64,000 nt of DNA, taken from Citrobacter amalonaticus. Lineage in GTDB: Bacteria; Pseudomonadota; Gammaproteobacteria; Enterobacterales; Enterobacteriaceae. The stretch covers positions 372,001-436,000 of the forward strand of contig NZ_JAGTXM010000003.1 of the NCBI RefSeq assembly GCF_018252635.1, read 5' to 3'. Below the pieces are notes generated by a model. That model saw only the letters and a list, made by a program, of their open reading frames with translations, searched no databases and was not told the origin of the DNA. The translations under genes were made by a program, and so were the position numbers. Positions 8,832 to 15,849 of this stretch are shown piece after piece (positions within the stretch are counted from its first letter, which is position 1; each line of letters opens with the position of its first letter).

Positions 8832-9171
8832 GTTCGTCTTCCTCTTCAGATTCAGGCGGGTTACGGCGACGGCTCACCGGATCAAAGCCCAGCAACGACG
8901 ACATTTTTATGAGAATTTTTTCGGCATCAGCCTTTGCGCTCAGTGCCGGGTTCCGGCTCTCACCGCCCTGGCTGTTCACAATGCTGAATCCCCGTGTGGC
9001 AAGGTCTTCCACGGCTTTGCGGTACATCGAATAGTTGACGCAATAAAGCTCAAGGTTGTTCCAGTCGGCAGGCGTCAGATCACCACGTTCCGCCAGTTGC
9101 TTCGCCTTTGCTTTCCACTGCTGCGCCGCGATTTCATCAAGGTAAGCGGGCGGTTTCGGTGGTCTTGGCAT
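8815..9171 (-). CDS. phage terminase small subunit, P27 family
   Basis: The 118-residue protein begins MPRPPKPPAYLDEIAAQQWK and contains the LTPADWNNLELYCVNYSMYR helix typical of P27-family TerS. It recognises the packaging site and hands DNA to TerL. It overlaps the start of terL. A 140-base G/C-skewed gap separates it from the HNH gene upstream and may hold the cos site. In cf-PICIs TerS gives packaging specificity for the island. Confidence 0.92.
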   Translation of the reverse strand: MPRPPKPPAYLDEIAAQQWKAKAKQLAERGDLTPADWNNLELYCVNYSMYRKAVEDLATRGFSIVNSQGGESRNPALSAKADAEKILIKMSSLLGFDPVSRRRNPPESEEEDELDRME

Positions 9172-9311
9172 AAATCACTATTTTCCTTGTCGTTTTATTT
9201 TCAAAAAAATCACTGTGCATAAAAATTTGAGGGAGCGGGTGGTTCCTCGCCGGGAGGGGGTTGTCTTTGAAACCTCCCCCACCCCGTTCACGCTGACTCA
9301 TGTGTTCCTGT

Positions 9312-9755
9312 TCACTCATGAGTAACCTCATAGACCCAGTCATTGCGGCGCTGCGCTGCTTCTTCCTGTTCCCGGAACAACCCGGCTTTACGCTGATGCT
9401 TAGTTAGCGGGTCCGTCGCGGCTGTCTTGCGACCATGACAGGCAGCACATAACGGCTGGTGGTTACTGGCTGGCCAGAACAACACATCACCTTCGCCCTC
9501 AATAGGTATGATGTGATCGACGATAGTTGCCTGCTTATAGACGCCAGCACTATGGCAGTGGGCGCACAGCGGATTAGTCTTCAGAAAGAGGAGCCGGTAT
9601 TCTCCCCATCGGTTGGAGTAACCGCGTTCTGTGCGTGTGCCTCGTCGGCTATCACTCTGCCGTTGTGCATTCCGTTTGTGTTCATCACATTTGCCGGACT
9701 TTACCCGTTTATTACATCCGGGCTCTGTACAGCGTCGTAAAGGTTGCCATGGCAT
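9312..9755 (-). CDS. HNH endonuclease of the packaging module
   Basis: This 147-residue protein has the HNH nuclease motif: CAHC, then VDHIIP with the catalytic His, then NHQPLC..CHGRK. Four cysteines in the CAHC and CAAC pairs form the structural zinc site. An extra CTEPGCNKRV..CDEH zinc knuckle lies at the N terminus. HNH proteins next to terS/terL of HK97-like phages act with the terminase to cut cos ends (established for HK97 gp74). The start directly follows the stop of the connector gene. Confidence 0.92.
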   Translation of the reverse strand: MPWQPLRRCTEPGCNKRVKSGKCDEHKRNAQRQSDSRRGTRTERGYSNRWGEYRLLFLKTNPLCAHCHSAGVYKQATIVDHIIPIEGEGDVLFWPASNHQPLCAACHGRKTAATDPLTKHQRKAGLFREQEEAAQRRNDWVYEVTHE

Positions 9756-10046
9756 TTAATACACTCCAGGTTCCCGGTAGTAGTTCCACAATGACGAAGT
9801 GCTAAAGGGAAGCTCGGACGTTTTTTCTGCCGCTATCTCCCGGTGCTCATACCAGTGACCGACCAGTAGCAGACATCCGACCTTCAGCGCAGGATTAAAC
9901 TCGAGACCGTCATCAAAACGCCTGCCGATATGTTTCTGGCAAATCTCCAGCGCGGCGACGATATACCCGTTTATCAGGGCGTTCTCATCATCCCCGTCGA
10001 TGCGGCAATGCAGTTTTACTTCTTCCAGAGTTATTAATTCAGCCAT
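9756..10046 (-). CDS. phage head-tail connector (HK97 gp6-like)
   Basis: This 96-residue protein reads MAELITLEEVKLHCRIDG.., the start typical of the gp6-like DNA-packaging/connector family, which forms a ring below the portal. I chose the ATG at 10046 because AGGAGG lies eight bases upstream; an ATG ten codons earlier has no such site. It overlaps the end of the head-closure gene by eight bases. Confidence 0.88.
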   Translation of the reverse strand: MAELITLEEVKLHCRIDGDDENALINGYIVAALEICQKHIGRRFDDGLEFNPALKVGCLLLVGHWYEHREIAAEKTSELPFSTSSLWNYYREPGVY

Positions 10047-10377
10047 TGGCCACGCCTCCTTTACAAAGGAGTTCAAGACTTGTGCGGTTGTTATCCGGGA
10101 GGGCCGCCTCTATACCGTAAATATCACCACTGACTGCGGGTGACAGATATTTCACCCTGTGTCCCTGCTTAACATCACTGCGATAGCGTATCCATATTCT
10201 GACTGTGGCCTCAGAGGACAACGAATCGGTAGCCAGAAGCTCCCGGCCAGAGATACCTTTTACCTCAGCCCAGATCGTGGCGTAGTCCACCCAGCGTTTT
10301 ATCGGTTCCCCCAATGGCCCCTGACTTTGCTCATAGCGCTGCAGCGTTATACGATGTTTTAATCCTCCGGCTCTCAT
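10039..10377 (-). CDS. phage head closure protein (SPP1 gp16/HK97 gp7-like)
   Basis: The 112-residue protein begins MRAGGLKHRITLQRYEQSQ and includes VDYATIWAEVKGISGREL, a signature of the head-closure family that docks on the connector and receives the tail. It overlaps portal by four bases (ATGA) and the next connector by eight. It is the last head component; the tail must therefore come from a helper phage. Confidence 0.9.
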   Translation of the reverse strand: MRAGGLKHRITLQRYEQSQGPLGEPIKRWVDYATIWAEVKGISGRELLATDSLSSEATVRIWIRYRSDVKQGHRVKYLSPAVSGDIYGIEAALPDNNRTSLELLCKGGVANG

Positions 10378-11603
10378 TCGCTACCCTCCTTACTTTTATT
10401 GTTATTTACTTCGATCTGCTGCTTCCATGCCTGGCTGAATTCGTCCCCACCTTCACGCGGTGGCATCCCCTCACGTTCGCGGGCTTCATTCGGATTCATA
10501 ATTCCGTTTTTAATACCGCGTTCGTAAGTGGCGTAGCGTTCGGTTGGTGTAGCGCGGAGAAGGTCAGCAGAATCGAACTCAACCTGGTAACGGGTACCGG
10601 ATACAGGACGGGCCACCAGCAAAGCGGATTTGATTTGTTGTTCGAAATTCGCCAGCCAGGGACGCATGGTCATTGTGAGAAATGCGCGGCTCGCTTCGCT
10701 GAAGTTGCTGTAGGTACTGTTGCTGTATTCCTGAAGAAAGATCGGAGAAACATTAAACATACGGGCAATGTCTTCAATGGAAAAACGCCGGGAAGCCAAC
10801 CATTCAGCATCCTGATTACTCATGCCCAATTTTTCGTAATCCATTCCTCCTTCAAGAATGGGCGTTTTCCCGGCATTTCGTGCACCCTTGTACCGCTCCA
10901 GTGCATCCAGGGCTTTTTTACCGTTCACGCCGTCAAGCCAGTCTTTTGCTTTGACAATGCCCGCCGCCATCATGCCCTCTTTCATGATGTTAGCGCCGTG
11001 GCGCTGCTGGGCCAGTCCAAGGCCCAGCGCTTCCCGGCAGATGGTTATCGGTGAGCGCCCCAGAAAACCATCGTCCGTGGCATAACGCAGATGCAGAATC
11101 TCTTCCTGAAGATAAGTACGGGTGATTCCGCTAAAGGGTTCAGTAATAGTGTATTTGTAACGGTGTCCGGACAGACGCTCCGGTACTACGGCCCCCGGTG
11201 CATATGGATGCAATGATCCAGGCTGTCCGTCACGGCCCCAGCGGATCACTGCATAAGCGTTACCGTTCAGCAGACAGTGCCGCATCATCGTGCGTTTAAA
11301 CTGGTACGGTGTCTGACAGTCGTTCGGCTGCTCATTCAGCAGATAATCAACCGGGTGATTACTCAGCCACTCCCGCGCCTCACGCCCTTTATCATTCGTA
11401 ACCCGGTAGAGATAACAGGGCATGGTTGCCACTGCTTCACTGATGACCGATACGGCGTTCATGACAGCCGGCAGAGATTCCGCCGTCCCCGCAGATACAT
11501 ATTCACCGGATCCGGTATTAGGTATACCCGCCATCGCCAGCCATTCATCGATGGCCATGCTGCGTTGTTCTGCCTTACGGCTGAAAGGCCAGAGAGTCCA
11601 CAT
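10374..11603 (-). CDS. phage portal protein (HK97 family)
   Basis: This 409-residue protein matches the HK97-type portal. It has a conserved N-terminal core (LPAVMNAVSVISEAVATMPC) and later TYSNFSEASRAFLTMTMRPW and NEAREREGMPP, all family landmarks. Twelve copies form the ring through which DNA enters. The start MWTLWPFSRKAEQ lies two bases after the protease stop. The frame is open upstream, but that part overlaps the protease gene. Confidence 0.95.
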   Translation of the reverse strand: MWTLWPFSRKAEQRSMAIDEWLAMAGIPNTGSGEYVSAGTAESLPAVMNAVSVISEAVATMPCYLYRVTNDKGREAREWLSNHPVDYLLNEQPNDCQTPYQFKRTMMRHCLLNGNAYAVIRWGRDGQPGSLHPYAPGAVVPERLSGHRYKYTITEPFSGITRTYLQEEILHLRYATDDGFLGRSPITICREALGLGLAQQRHGANIMKEGMMAAGIVKAKDWLDGVNGKKALDALERYKGARNAGKTPILEGGMDYEKLGMSNQDAEWLASRRFSIEDIARMFNVSPIFLQEYSNSTYSNFSEASRAFLTMTMRPWLANFEQQIKSALLVARPVSGTRYQVEFDSADLLRATPTERYATYERGIKNGIMNPNEAREREGMPPREGGDEFSQAWKQQIEVNNNKSKEGSE

Positions 11604-11604
11604 A

Positions 11605-12165
11605 TCAGATCTCCACAAGTTCGGCCCAGCGTCGGCGGTTATCGCCAGCGCGGCGTAACTCCGGATACTGGGAATAAAGCGAGCGGTGTGCAATTTCCAC
11701 ACCGGACTCCGGGTAAGCAGGCAGAGAAGTGATCGTAATTTCACGCAGTTCAGCAGCGGTGACGGTACGCAGATAAGGTGACTGGGTAATATCCCAGTTT
11801 TCTTTCAACGCCCGGAATCCAAACGACATGCCTTCTATATCGCCCCGTTCCACCAGCTCCAGCACATCATTACCTAACTGTGTATTGGGTGGTGTTAGTT
11901 CAAATCGCAGACCCGTATCATCTTCCGTCAGTATCAGCGTGCCGGATTTGGTACGCCCCAGCAGTTGCGTATAGTCATGTTCAAATAAACAGCGCACATC
12001 ATTACCGGAAGTGAGATAGCCGGAAAATGCCCCCGGCGTAAACTGTTCGCGGAATTCGTCCCAGATGATTTCTGACAGGCTGTTCCAGCACACCGCATAA
12101 CCCACCAGCCTGCGCTCTTTGGCGATAAGTTCTGAGGTGCGAATTTCAAAATTAACGGTATCCAT
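11605..12165 (-). CDS. prohead maturation protease (HK97 family, U35)
   Basis: The 186-residue protein has the serine-protease landmarks of herpesvirus-like assemblins: EQFTPGAFSGYL, the H of FEHDYTQLLGRT and GDIEGMSFGFRAL with the catalytic Ser. It trims the scaffold-like N terminus of the capsid protein. The start at 12165 has GGAG seven bases upstream. It lies between capsid and portal. Confidence 0.92.
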   Translation of the reverse strand: MDTVNFEIRTSELIAKERRLVGYAVCWNSLSEIIWDEFREQFTPGAFSGYLTSGNDVRCLFEHDYTQLLGRTKSGTLILTEDDTGLRFELTPPNTQLGNDVLELVERGDIEGMSFGFRALKENWDITQSPYLRTVTAAELREITITSLPAYPESGVEIAHRSLYSQYPELRRAGDNRRRWAELVEI

Positions 12166-12208
12166 AACGGACTCCATAAGACCAGAAAGGGGCCGAAGCC
12201 CCTGTGAG

Positions 12209-13363
12209 TTATTTGGTGGAGGAAGCAGAGATTTCGAGCAGCTTGATGGCACCAGAATCAACCACACCACCGCCCAGGTATTTATCCGTATGAATTTTGA
12301 TAAAGCCTGGTTCGGTGATGTTATACGGGCGGGTGCGGGTGCCTGTCTCATGGTCAATGATGAAATAACCACGTTTAAAGTCGCCAATACCGATCAGGTT
12401 GTCCGGCATGGTTTCGAGATATTCAACAGGGAGGCCCAGCAGCGTATCCGGATCACCTGCCTGTAAACGGTCGCGCCAGATGTAATCCCCGTTACCGTTT
12501 TTCAGTTTCTGAACGGAGGCCGCCATATTGGAGTTCATCACCCATACAGCATTTTTTCGGTATTTCGCCCGGAGTTTAAATTTCAGATCAATCAGTAAGT
12601 CGGCATTTAGTGCAGCACCTGTAACGGACTGAAGCGTACCGAACGGGCGGGTTTTGTCTCCGTCCTGGCTGCGGGGATAAGAGAGAAAACCTTTCGCTTT
12701 TTTCACGCCGTCGCCGGATCCCAGATCCGTTTCTTCGGTATCAACGAAAGCATCGCCAATTTCAGAGGACAGCCAGCCCATGATATCCACACCAGAAAAA
12801 TCGATGATTTCCTGTGTAGTCTTCGGATAGGTGTAAACCGGGAAGAGTCGGATACTGACTTCTTCCAGTTTCGGCGTAGTTGTCTCACCACGAGCTTTTC
12901 CTTCCTCGCCGTGGTTCACCCCCGCTCCGCCCACAGAGACAAGCTGTTTAAACTCGTTACTGCCGATTTTTTTCACGGTGCAGATTTTGCGCATAACAGA
13001 CTCATCGTTGAGCTGCTGCATAATCTGTTTGTTAAGTTCGGGAATAACGGTATAGCCGCCATCTTCCGGAATGCCGGTAGACAGGCTGCGGGCTTCCCCG
13101 GTCAGAATGTAGGTGCGTAGTTCGTCGTTGCTTACGCCGTTATCGTTCACCGGGTGACCCGGCTGGTTGCGTTCTTCGCTGGCAATGGCTTCGTAGCGGC
13201 TGATGTCAGTATCGAGTGTCTGGGCGCGGGAGCGGAGTTCATCAAACTGCGTGCCCTCCTCGTCGGTGAGACTGCGTTTTTCGCTGTCGGCTTTTTCAAG
13301 CAGGTTACGCATCTGCGTTTTGAGTTCAGCTTTCTGCTGGCGTAATTCGAGTAATTTCTTCAT
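12209..13363 (-). CDS. major capsid protein (HK97 fold)
   Basis: This 384-residue protein begins with a charged coiled-coil delta domain (about 1-70: KKLLELRQQKAELKTQMRNL..), which is removed during maturation. The HK97 core follows, with STGIPEDGGYTVIPELNKQI, WVMNSNMAASVQKLK and LLGLPVEYLETMPDN. Hundreds of copies build the head. The ATG at 13363 is the only start in keeping with the family; the upstream open frame is not similar. It is first in the head module, preceded by a terminator-like hairpin at 13521-13545. Confidence 0.95.
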   Translation of the reverse strand: MKKLLELRQQKAELKTQMRNLLEKADSEKRSLTDEEGTQFDELRSRAQTLDTDISRYEAIASEERNQPGHPVNDNGVSNDELRTYILTGEARSLSTGIPEDGGYTVIPELNKQIMQQLNDESVMRKICTVKKIGSNEFKQLVSVGGAGVNHGEEGKARGETTTPKLEEVSIRLFPVYTYPKTTQEIIDFSGVDIMGWLSSEIGDAFVDTEETDLGSGDGVKKAKGFLSYPRSQDGDKTRPFGTLQSVTGAALNADLLIDLKFKLRAKYRKNAVWVMNSNMAASVQKLKNGNGDYIWRDRLQAGDPDTLLGLPVEYLETMPDNLIGIGDFKRGYFIIDHETGTRTRPYNITEPGFIKIHTDKYLGGGVVDSGAIKLLEISASSTK

Positions 13364-13517
13364 GGAGTGGTTTCCGTAACAATGAATGTTAAGACGTGAA
13401 ACCAGCGCTTTAAGGGATGTCCACCCGGAGAGAAAATCGCGGATCTGCCGGAAGAACCGGGTGGACAGTGGCGGCTCACGTCTGAGTGCCACTCTTCAAG
13501 ATATACATGAAAAATAT

Positions 13518-13545
13518 AAAGAAAACCCCAGTAAGAGATTGGGGT
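13518..13545 (-). terminator. terminator-like hairpin upstream of the capsid gene
   Basis: Read on the minus strand, ACCCCA..TGGGGT forms a hairpin followed by TTTTCTTT. It would stop leftward transcription before the head module, implying a separate late promoter or antitermination. Confidence 0.5.
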
Positions 13546-13646
13546 AGCAGTGGGTAAAAAGAAGTAATAAAAATTTACAAAAAACATCAATTAGGAGTAG
13601 TCTGAATACCGCAGGGCCGTACTTAAAAAAGTTTAAAGGAGTTTTT

Positions 13647-14057
13647 ATGCCAACTAGCCGTACTGGAACAGATGGTAAGAAAATAACAATTCCTGATGGT
13701 TGGACATCTCGTCAGGGAACAGATGGAAGGGTAGTACCTTTACGCCCAGGTTCAACTTCTCGGCAGGGTACTGATGGCCGAGTAATTGAGATTCGCTCCG
13801 GATGGACATCCAGACAAGGCACCGATGGACGAGTTACAGCTATTCCACCAGGTGGAACAAGTCGCCAAGGAACCGATGGTAGAGTTGTGGCTATTCCGCC
13901 AGGTGCAACAAGCCGCCAGGGTACTGATGGTAGAGTAGTCGCTATTCCTGCTGGATATACTTCAAGACAAGGTACTGATGGCCGAGTCATAGCAATACCA
14001 CCAGGAAGATCCGCAATCACTCAGCCAAGTGGTAGATTAAAGCTGGCACCAAAGTGA
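13647..14057 (+). CDS. uncharacterised protein of seven 17-residue repeats
   Basis: I do not recognise this 136-residue protein. It is almost wholly seven tandem units of consensus TSRQGTDGRVVAIPPGx, followed by SAITQPSGRLKLAPK. The DNA of the units differs at many third codon positions while the residues stay the same, so selection acts on the protein. No signal peptide, membrane segment or cysteine is seen. The regular TDGRV-IPPG pattern suggests a beta-rich repeat. It lies on the opposite strand to the capsid genes, has a strong AAGGAG six bases before ATG and its own terminator, as expected of a moron. Accessory head decoration or a host-directed factor are both guesses. Confidence 0.8.
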   Translation: MPTSRTGTDGKKITIPDGWTSRQGTDGRVVPLRPGSTSRQGTDGRVIEIRSGWTSRQGTDGRVTAIPPGGTSRQGTDGRVVAIPPGATSRQGTDGRVVAIPAGYTSRQGTDGRVIAIPPGRSAITQPSGRLKLAPK

Positions 14058-14064
14058 TTAACAT

Positions 14065-14093
14065 GGCCTAGAGTTTACCTAGGCCTTTGTTTA
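14065..14093. terminator. shared terminator of two convergent island genes
   Basis: GGCCTAG and CTAGGCC pair around a seven-base loop and are followed by TTTGTTT on the plus strand. It lies between the repeat-protein gene and the convergent gene ending at 14091. Confidence 0.7.
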
Positions 14094-14351
14094 CTTCTCG
14101 CTCATACACATCGGGGGGTCTGGTAACAGAGCCCTGTATCCTTCCAAATGCTCAAGTAAGGCATCGAGTTGTTCTGTATTTGTGACGATACGTTCCCCAG
14201 AAAGAGTATGCATAATGAAACCGTGCGGATCGTCCCAAAAAAAAGCTTCTTGCTCTAATGCCTCCCGGTAATCAGCAGTAGACATTGTGTCCAAACTGGT
14301 TAGATTAAACTTTTCCATATGTTCCATACGTTCTTCATTGGTGATTGGCAT
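14091..14351 (-). CDS. small acidic island protein, unknown function
   Basis: I do not recognise this 86-residue acidic protein. It begins MPITNEERMEHMEKFNLTSL and contains EAFFWDDPHGFIMHTLSGER, followed by a leucine-rich helix (EQLDALLEHLEGYRALL). GGAG lies eight bases before the ATG. It converges on the repeat-protein gene and shares its terminator. No membrane segment or known motif is visible. It may be a regulator or accessory factor of the satellite. Confidence 0.6.
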   Translation of the reverse strand: MPITNEERMEHMEKFNLTSLDTMSTADYREALEQEAFFWDDPHGFIMHTLSGERIVTNTEQLDALLEHLEGYRALLPDPPMCMSEK

Positions 14352-14611
14352 ATCTCGACTCCAGACCTATAAAATTAAATAAATACCCCTTAAACATCTA
14401 GCCTTTCTGATGTTGCAAATTAACCAATAAATTCAATGCATTAAAAAAACAAAGAAAACTTTAAAGTATACGATACTGTCTATTACATCAATTGCTGATA
14501 ACTGTTTGATTATTTAGGTAAGTAGAACCGCTAGACAATTTATCGGATAGAAGGATGTTTTGAATACAAAAAACCCGACCGAAGTCGGGTTGATTTCAAA
14601 GCAACTAACGC
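14352..14611. other. AT-rich intergenic stretch with one terminator
   Basis: No gene is seen. The stretch is AT-rich around 14400-14530. It ends with the hairpin AACCCGAC-CGAA-GTCGGGTT (14572-14591), which is followed on the minus strand by six T and so terminates the small zinc-ribbon gene at 14612-14746. Confidence 0.6.
14566..14591 (-). terminator. terminator after the zinc-ribbon gene
   Basis: On the minus strand the eight-base-pair stem AACCCGAC/GTCGGGTT with a four-base loop is followed by TTTTTTG. It lies 20 bases after the stop of the 44-residue gene. Confidence 0.8.
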
Positions 14612-14746
14612 TTAGCAGTTGCACACGGGGATAGCAAATACCTTCGCCCGTTTAGGATAACTCAGGGTCCCGTCAGGGTTGCGTTTGTAGGGTCTGAAGA
14701 TGACCTCACAAGCGTTACCACATTTTGGACAGATTCCGTTAGCCAT
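14612..14746 (-). CDS. 44-residue zinc-ribbon protein
   Basis: On the minus strand an ATG at 14746 opens a 44-codon frame encoding MANGICPKCGNACEVIFRP.. and ending AIPVCNC. The CPKC pair with the later C13 and the terminal CNC could bind one zinc ion. An AGG sequence precedes the start, and a strong terminator follows the stop. Small zinc-ribbon proteins of this kind are common in enterobacterial satellites and prophages, usually without known function. A gene finder with a 60-codon limit would miss it. Confidence 0.65.
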   Translation of the reverse strand: MANGICPKCGNACEVIFRPYKRNPDGTLSYPKRAKVFAIPVCNC

Positions 14747-14887
14747 AAACATTACCTGTTTTTATGTACAAGCTGTAATCCCATCCAGCCTTGTAACTAC
14801 GCAGGTTAACCGCTATTCTTAAGTTCTGATACTTAAAGAGACGCAGTTAATCTGCACTCTGGAAGAAAATCCATTTTCTTCCCCCTA

Positions 14888-14915
14888 AAGCCCTGCTCCC
14901 CAGCAGGGCTTTTTT
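14888..14915 (+). terminator. intrinsic terminator at the end of the 14918-15409 gene
   Basis: AAGCCCTGCT and AGCAGGGCTT pair around CCCC and are followed by TTTT on the plus strand. On the minus strand the T run is shorter, so it may act in both directions but best on plus-strand transcription. Confidence 0.65.
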
Positions 14916-14917
14916 GT

Positions 14918-15409
14918 TTAGTCGCTTGCTGGCTGTGAAACCGCAAAGGACTCAATAATGGTACTGATCCTTCTCGCCTCGTCTTTGGTCAAATCACGAG
15001 GAAGATTACCGATGATTACGGTAAGTTCGTCACGAAGAGGAATCGGCAGTTCAAAGGTTTTTACTAAAGTATTCTGCAAACTGACCGGCGATGATTGGTT
15101 GTTTTTCACAGGCGATCTACGCTGCTTCACGGTCACATCTTCGCCTTTCTCATACGCAATAAATTTTGCGACAGCTCCGTTAAAGCGGCTGATGTAGGAT
15201 TTTTGCGTATCCTCAGCAATACCATTGGCCATAACGTAAGTGTTAATGATACCGGTCGTATCCCACTCATCTGCAGGCACATGGTCAGAAATAAAAGCTT
15301 TGACTAAGTAGCAAACGCTACGAACGTTACCAGCAGTGCTTGGTGACGCACCAGTGATGTCAGCATACTGGTCGATAAAACTGTAAAAGTTAGCCTTGGA
15401 TAAGTCCAT
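14918..15409 (-). CDS. island protein with a SAM-like core-binding fold, unknown role
   Basis: This 163-residue protein starts at the ATG at 15409, which has AGGAGG seven bases upstream (the frame is open 21 codons further). Residues 3-100 resemble the helical core-binding domain of tyrosine recombinases (YSFIDQYADITG.., TQKSYISRFNGAVAKFIAYE), but no catalytic domain follows. The C-terminal half is helical and charged. It might be a DNA-binding regulator of the island; this is inference from fold-like pattern only. It lies between the head module cargo and the putative origin. Confidence 0.6.
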   Translation of the reverse strand: MDLSKANFYSFIDQYADITGASPSTAGNVRSVCYLVKAFISDHVPADEWDTTGIINTYVMANGIAEDTQKSYISRFNGAVAKFIAYEKGEDVTVKQRRSPVKNNQSSPVSLQNTLVKTFELPIPLRDELTVIIGNLPRDLTKDEARRISTIIESFAVSQPASD

Positions 15410-15650
15410 AATTCTAACCTCCTTAAGCTTATAGAGCTCAACATGCAAGAATAATGGCACAACATTTCTCATTGCGCAAGATCACAACACACAAGATCTT
15501 TAAAAGATCTGTAGGATTAGCATAGTATTGTGAATTGGAGTGGTGAGGAGTGAATAGCGATGCTGTAGTACGAACAAGTTGAATCAAAGTGTACACAGTA
15601 CCTTTGCTCGCTTAAGTTCTAAAATCCATATCACCCTTGCCGCTCTTTGC
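15410..15650. other. regulatory stretch upstream of the 15409 gene
   Basis: No convincing gene is seen. The region contains the promoter side of the leftward gene and AAGATCTTTAAAAGATCT (15492-15509), an inverted repeat that could be an operator. Confidence 0.4.
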
Positions 15651-15657
15651 GCATTTC

Positions 15658-15849
15658 ACGCCGCATTTTCTTTTGCCGCATATGAGTGCGGCAAGCGAGA
15701 TTGGTTGAAATGGTATAAACCCAGTATTCATGCGGAGTTGAGAGCATACCAACTTGCCGCCGCACTTTTTCCAGGTATATATGAAATAAGTGCGGCAACA
15801 GCGCAGATTTAAAACAACTAGCGCACCAACCGCATTTGCTGCCGCAATT
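15658..15849. other. iteron-rich putative replication origin
   Basis: CCGCA or its complement TGCGG occurs at least eight times in 190 bases. Two pairs form inverted repeats: TTGCCGCA-N6-TGCGGCAA (15673-15694) and CCGCACTT-N20-AAGTGCGG (15760-15795). The block directly follows the RepA-like helicase gene. Satellites of the P4/PICI type replicate from repeats bound by their own Rep protein, so this is the best origin candidate. No gene with plausible codon use fits here. Confidence 0.55.

Noticed and set aside
9137-9343. 68-codon minus-strand frame between HNH and terS
   Set aside because: It overlaps terS and HNH and is driven by the G-tract region; composition is unlike a protein.
13712-14020. 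Minus-strand frame of 102 codons in the repeat gene
   Set aside because: It is antisense to the repeat protein and open only because of the periodic codons; it lacks a ribosome-binding site.
13647-14057. CRISPR or minisatellite DNA repeats
   Set aside because: Period is exactly 51 bases, the frame is open, and substitutions between units are mostly synonymous; it is a repeat protein gene.
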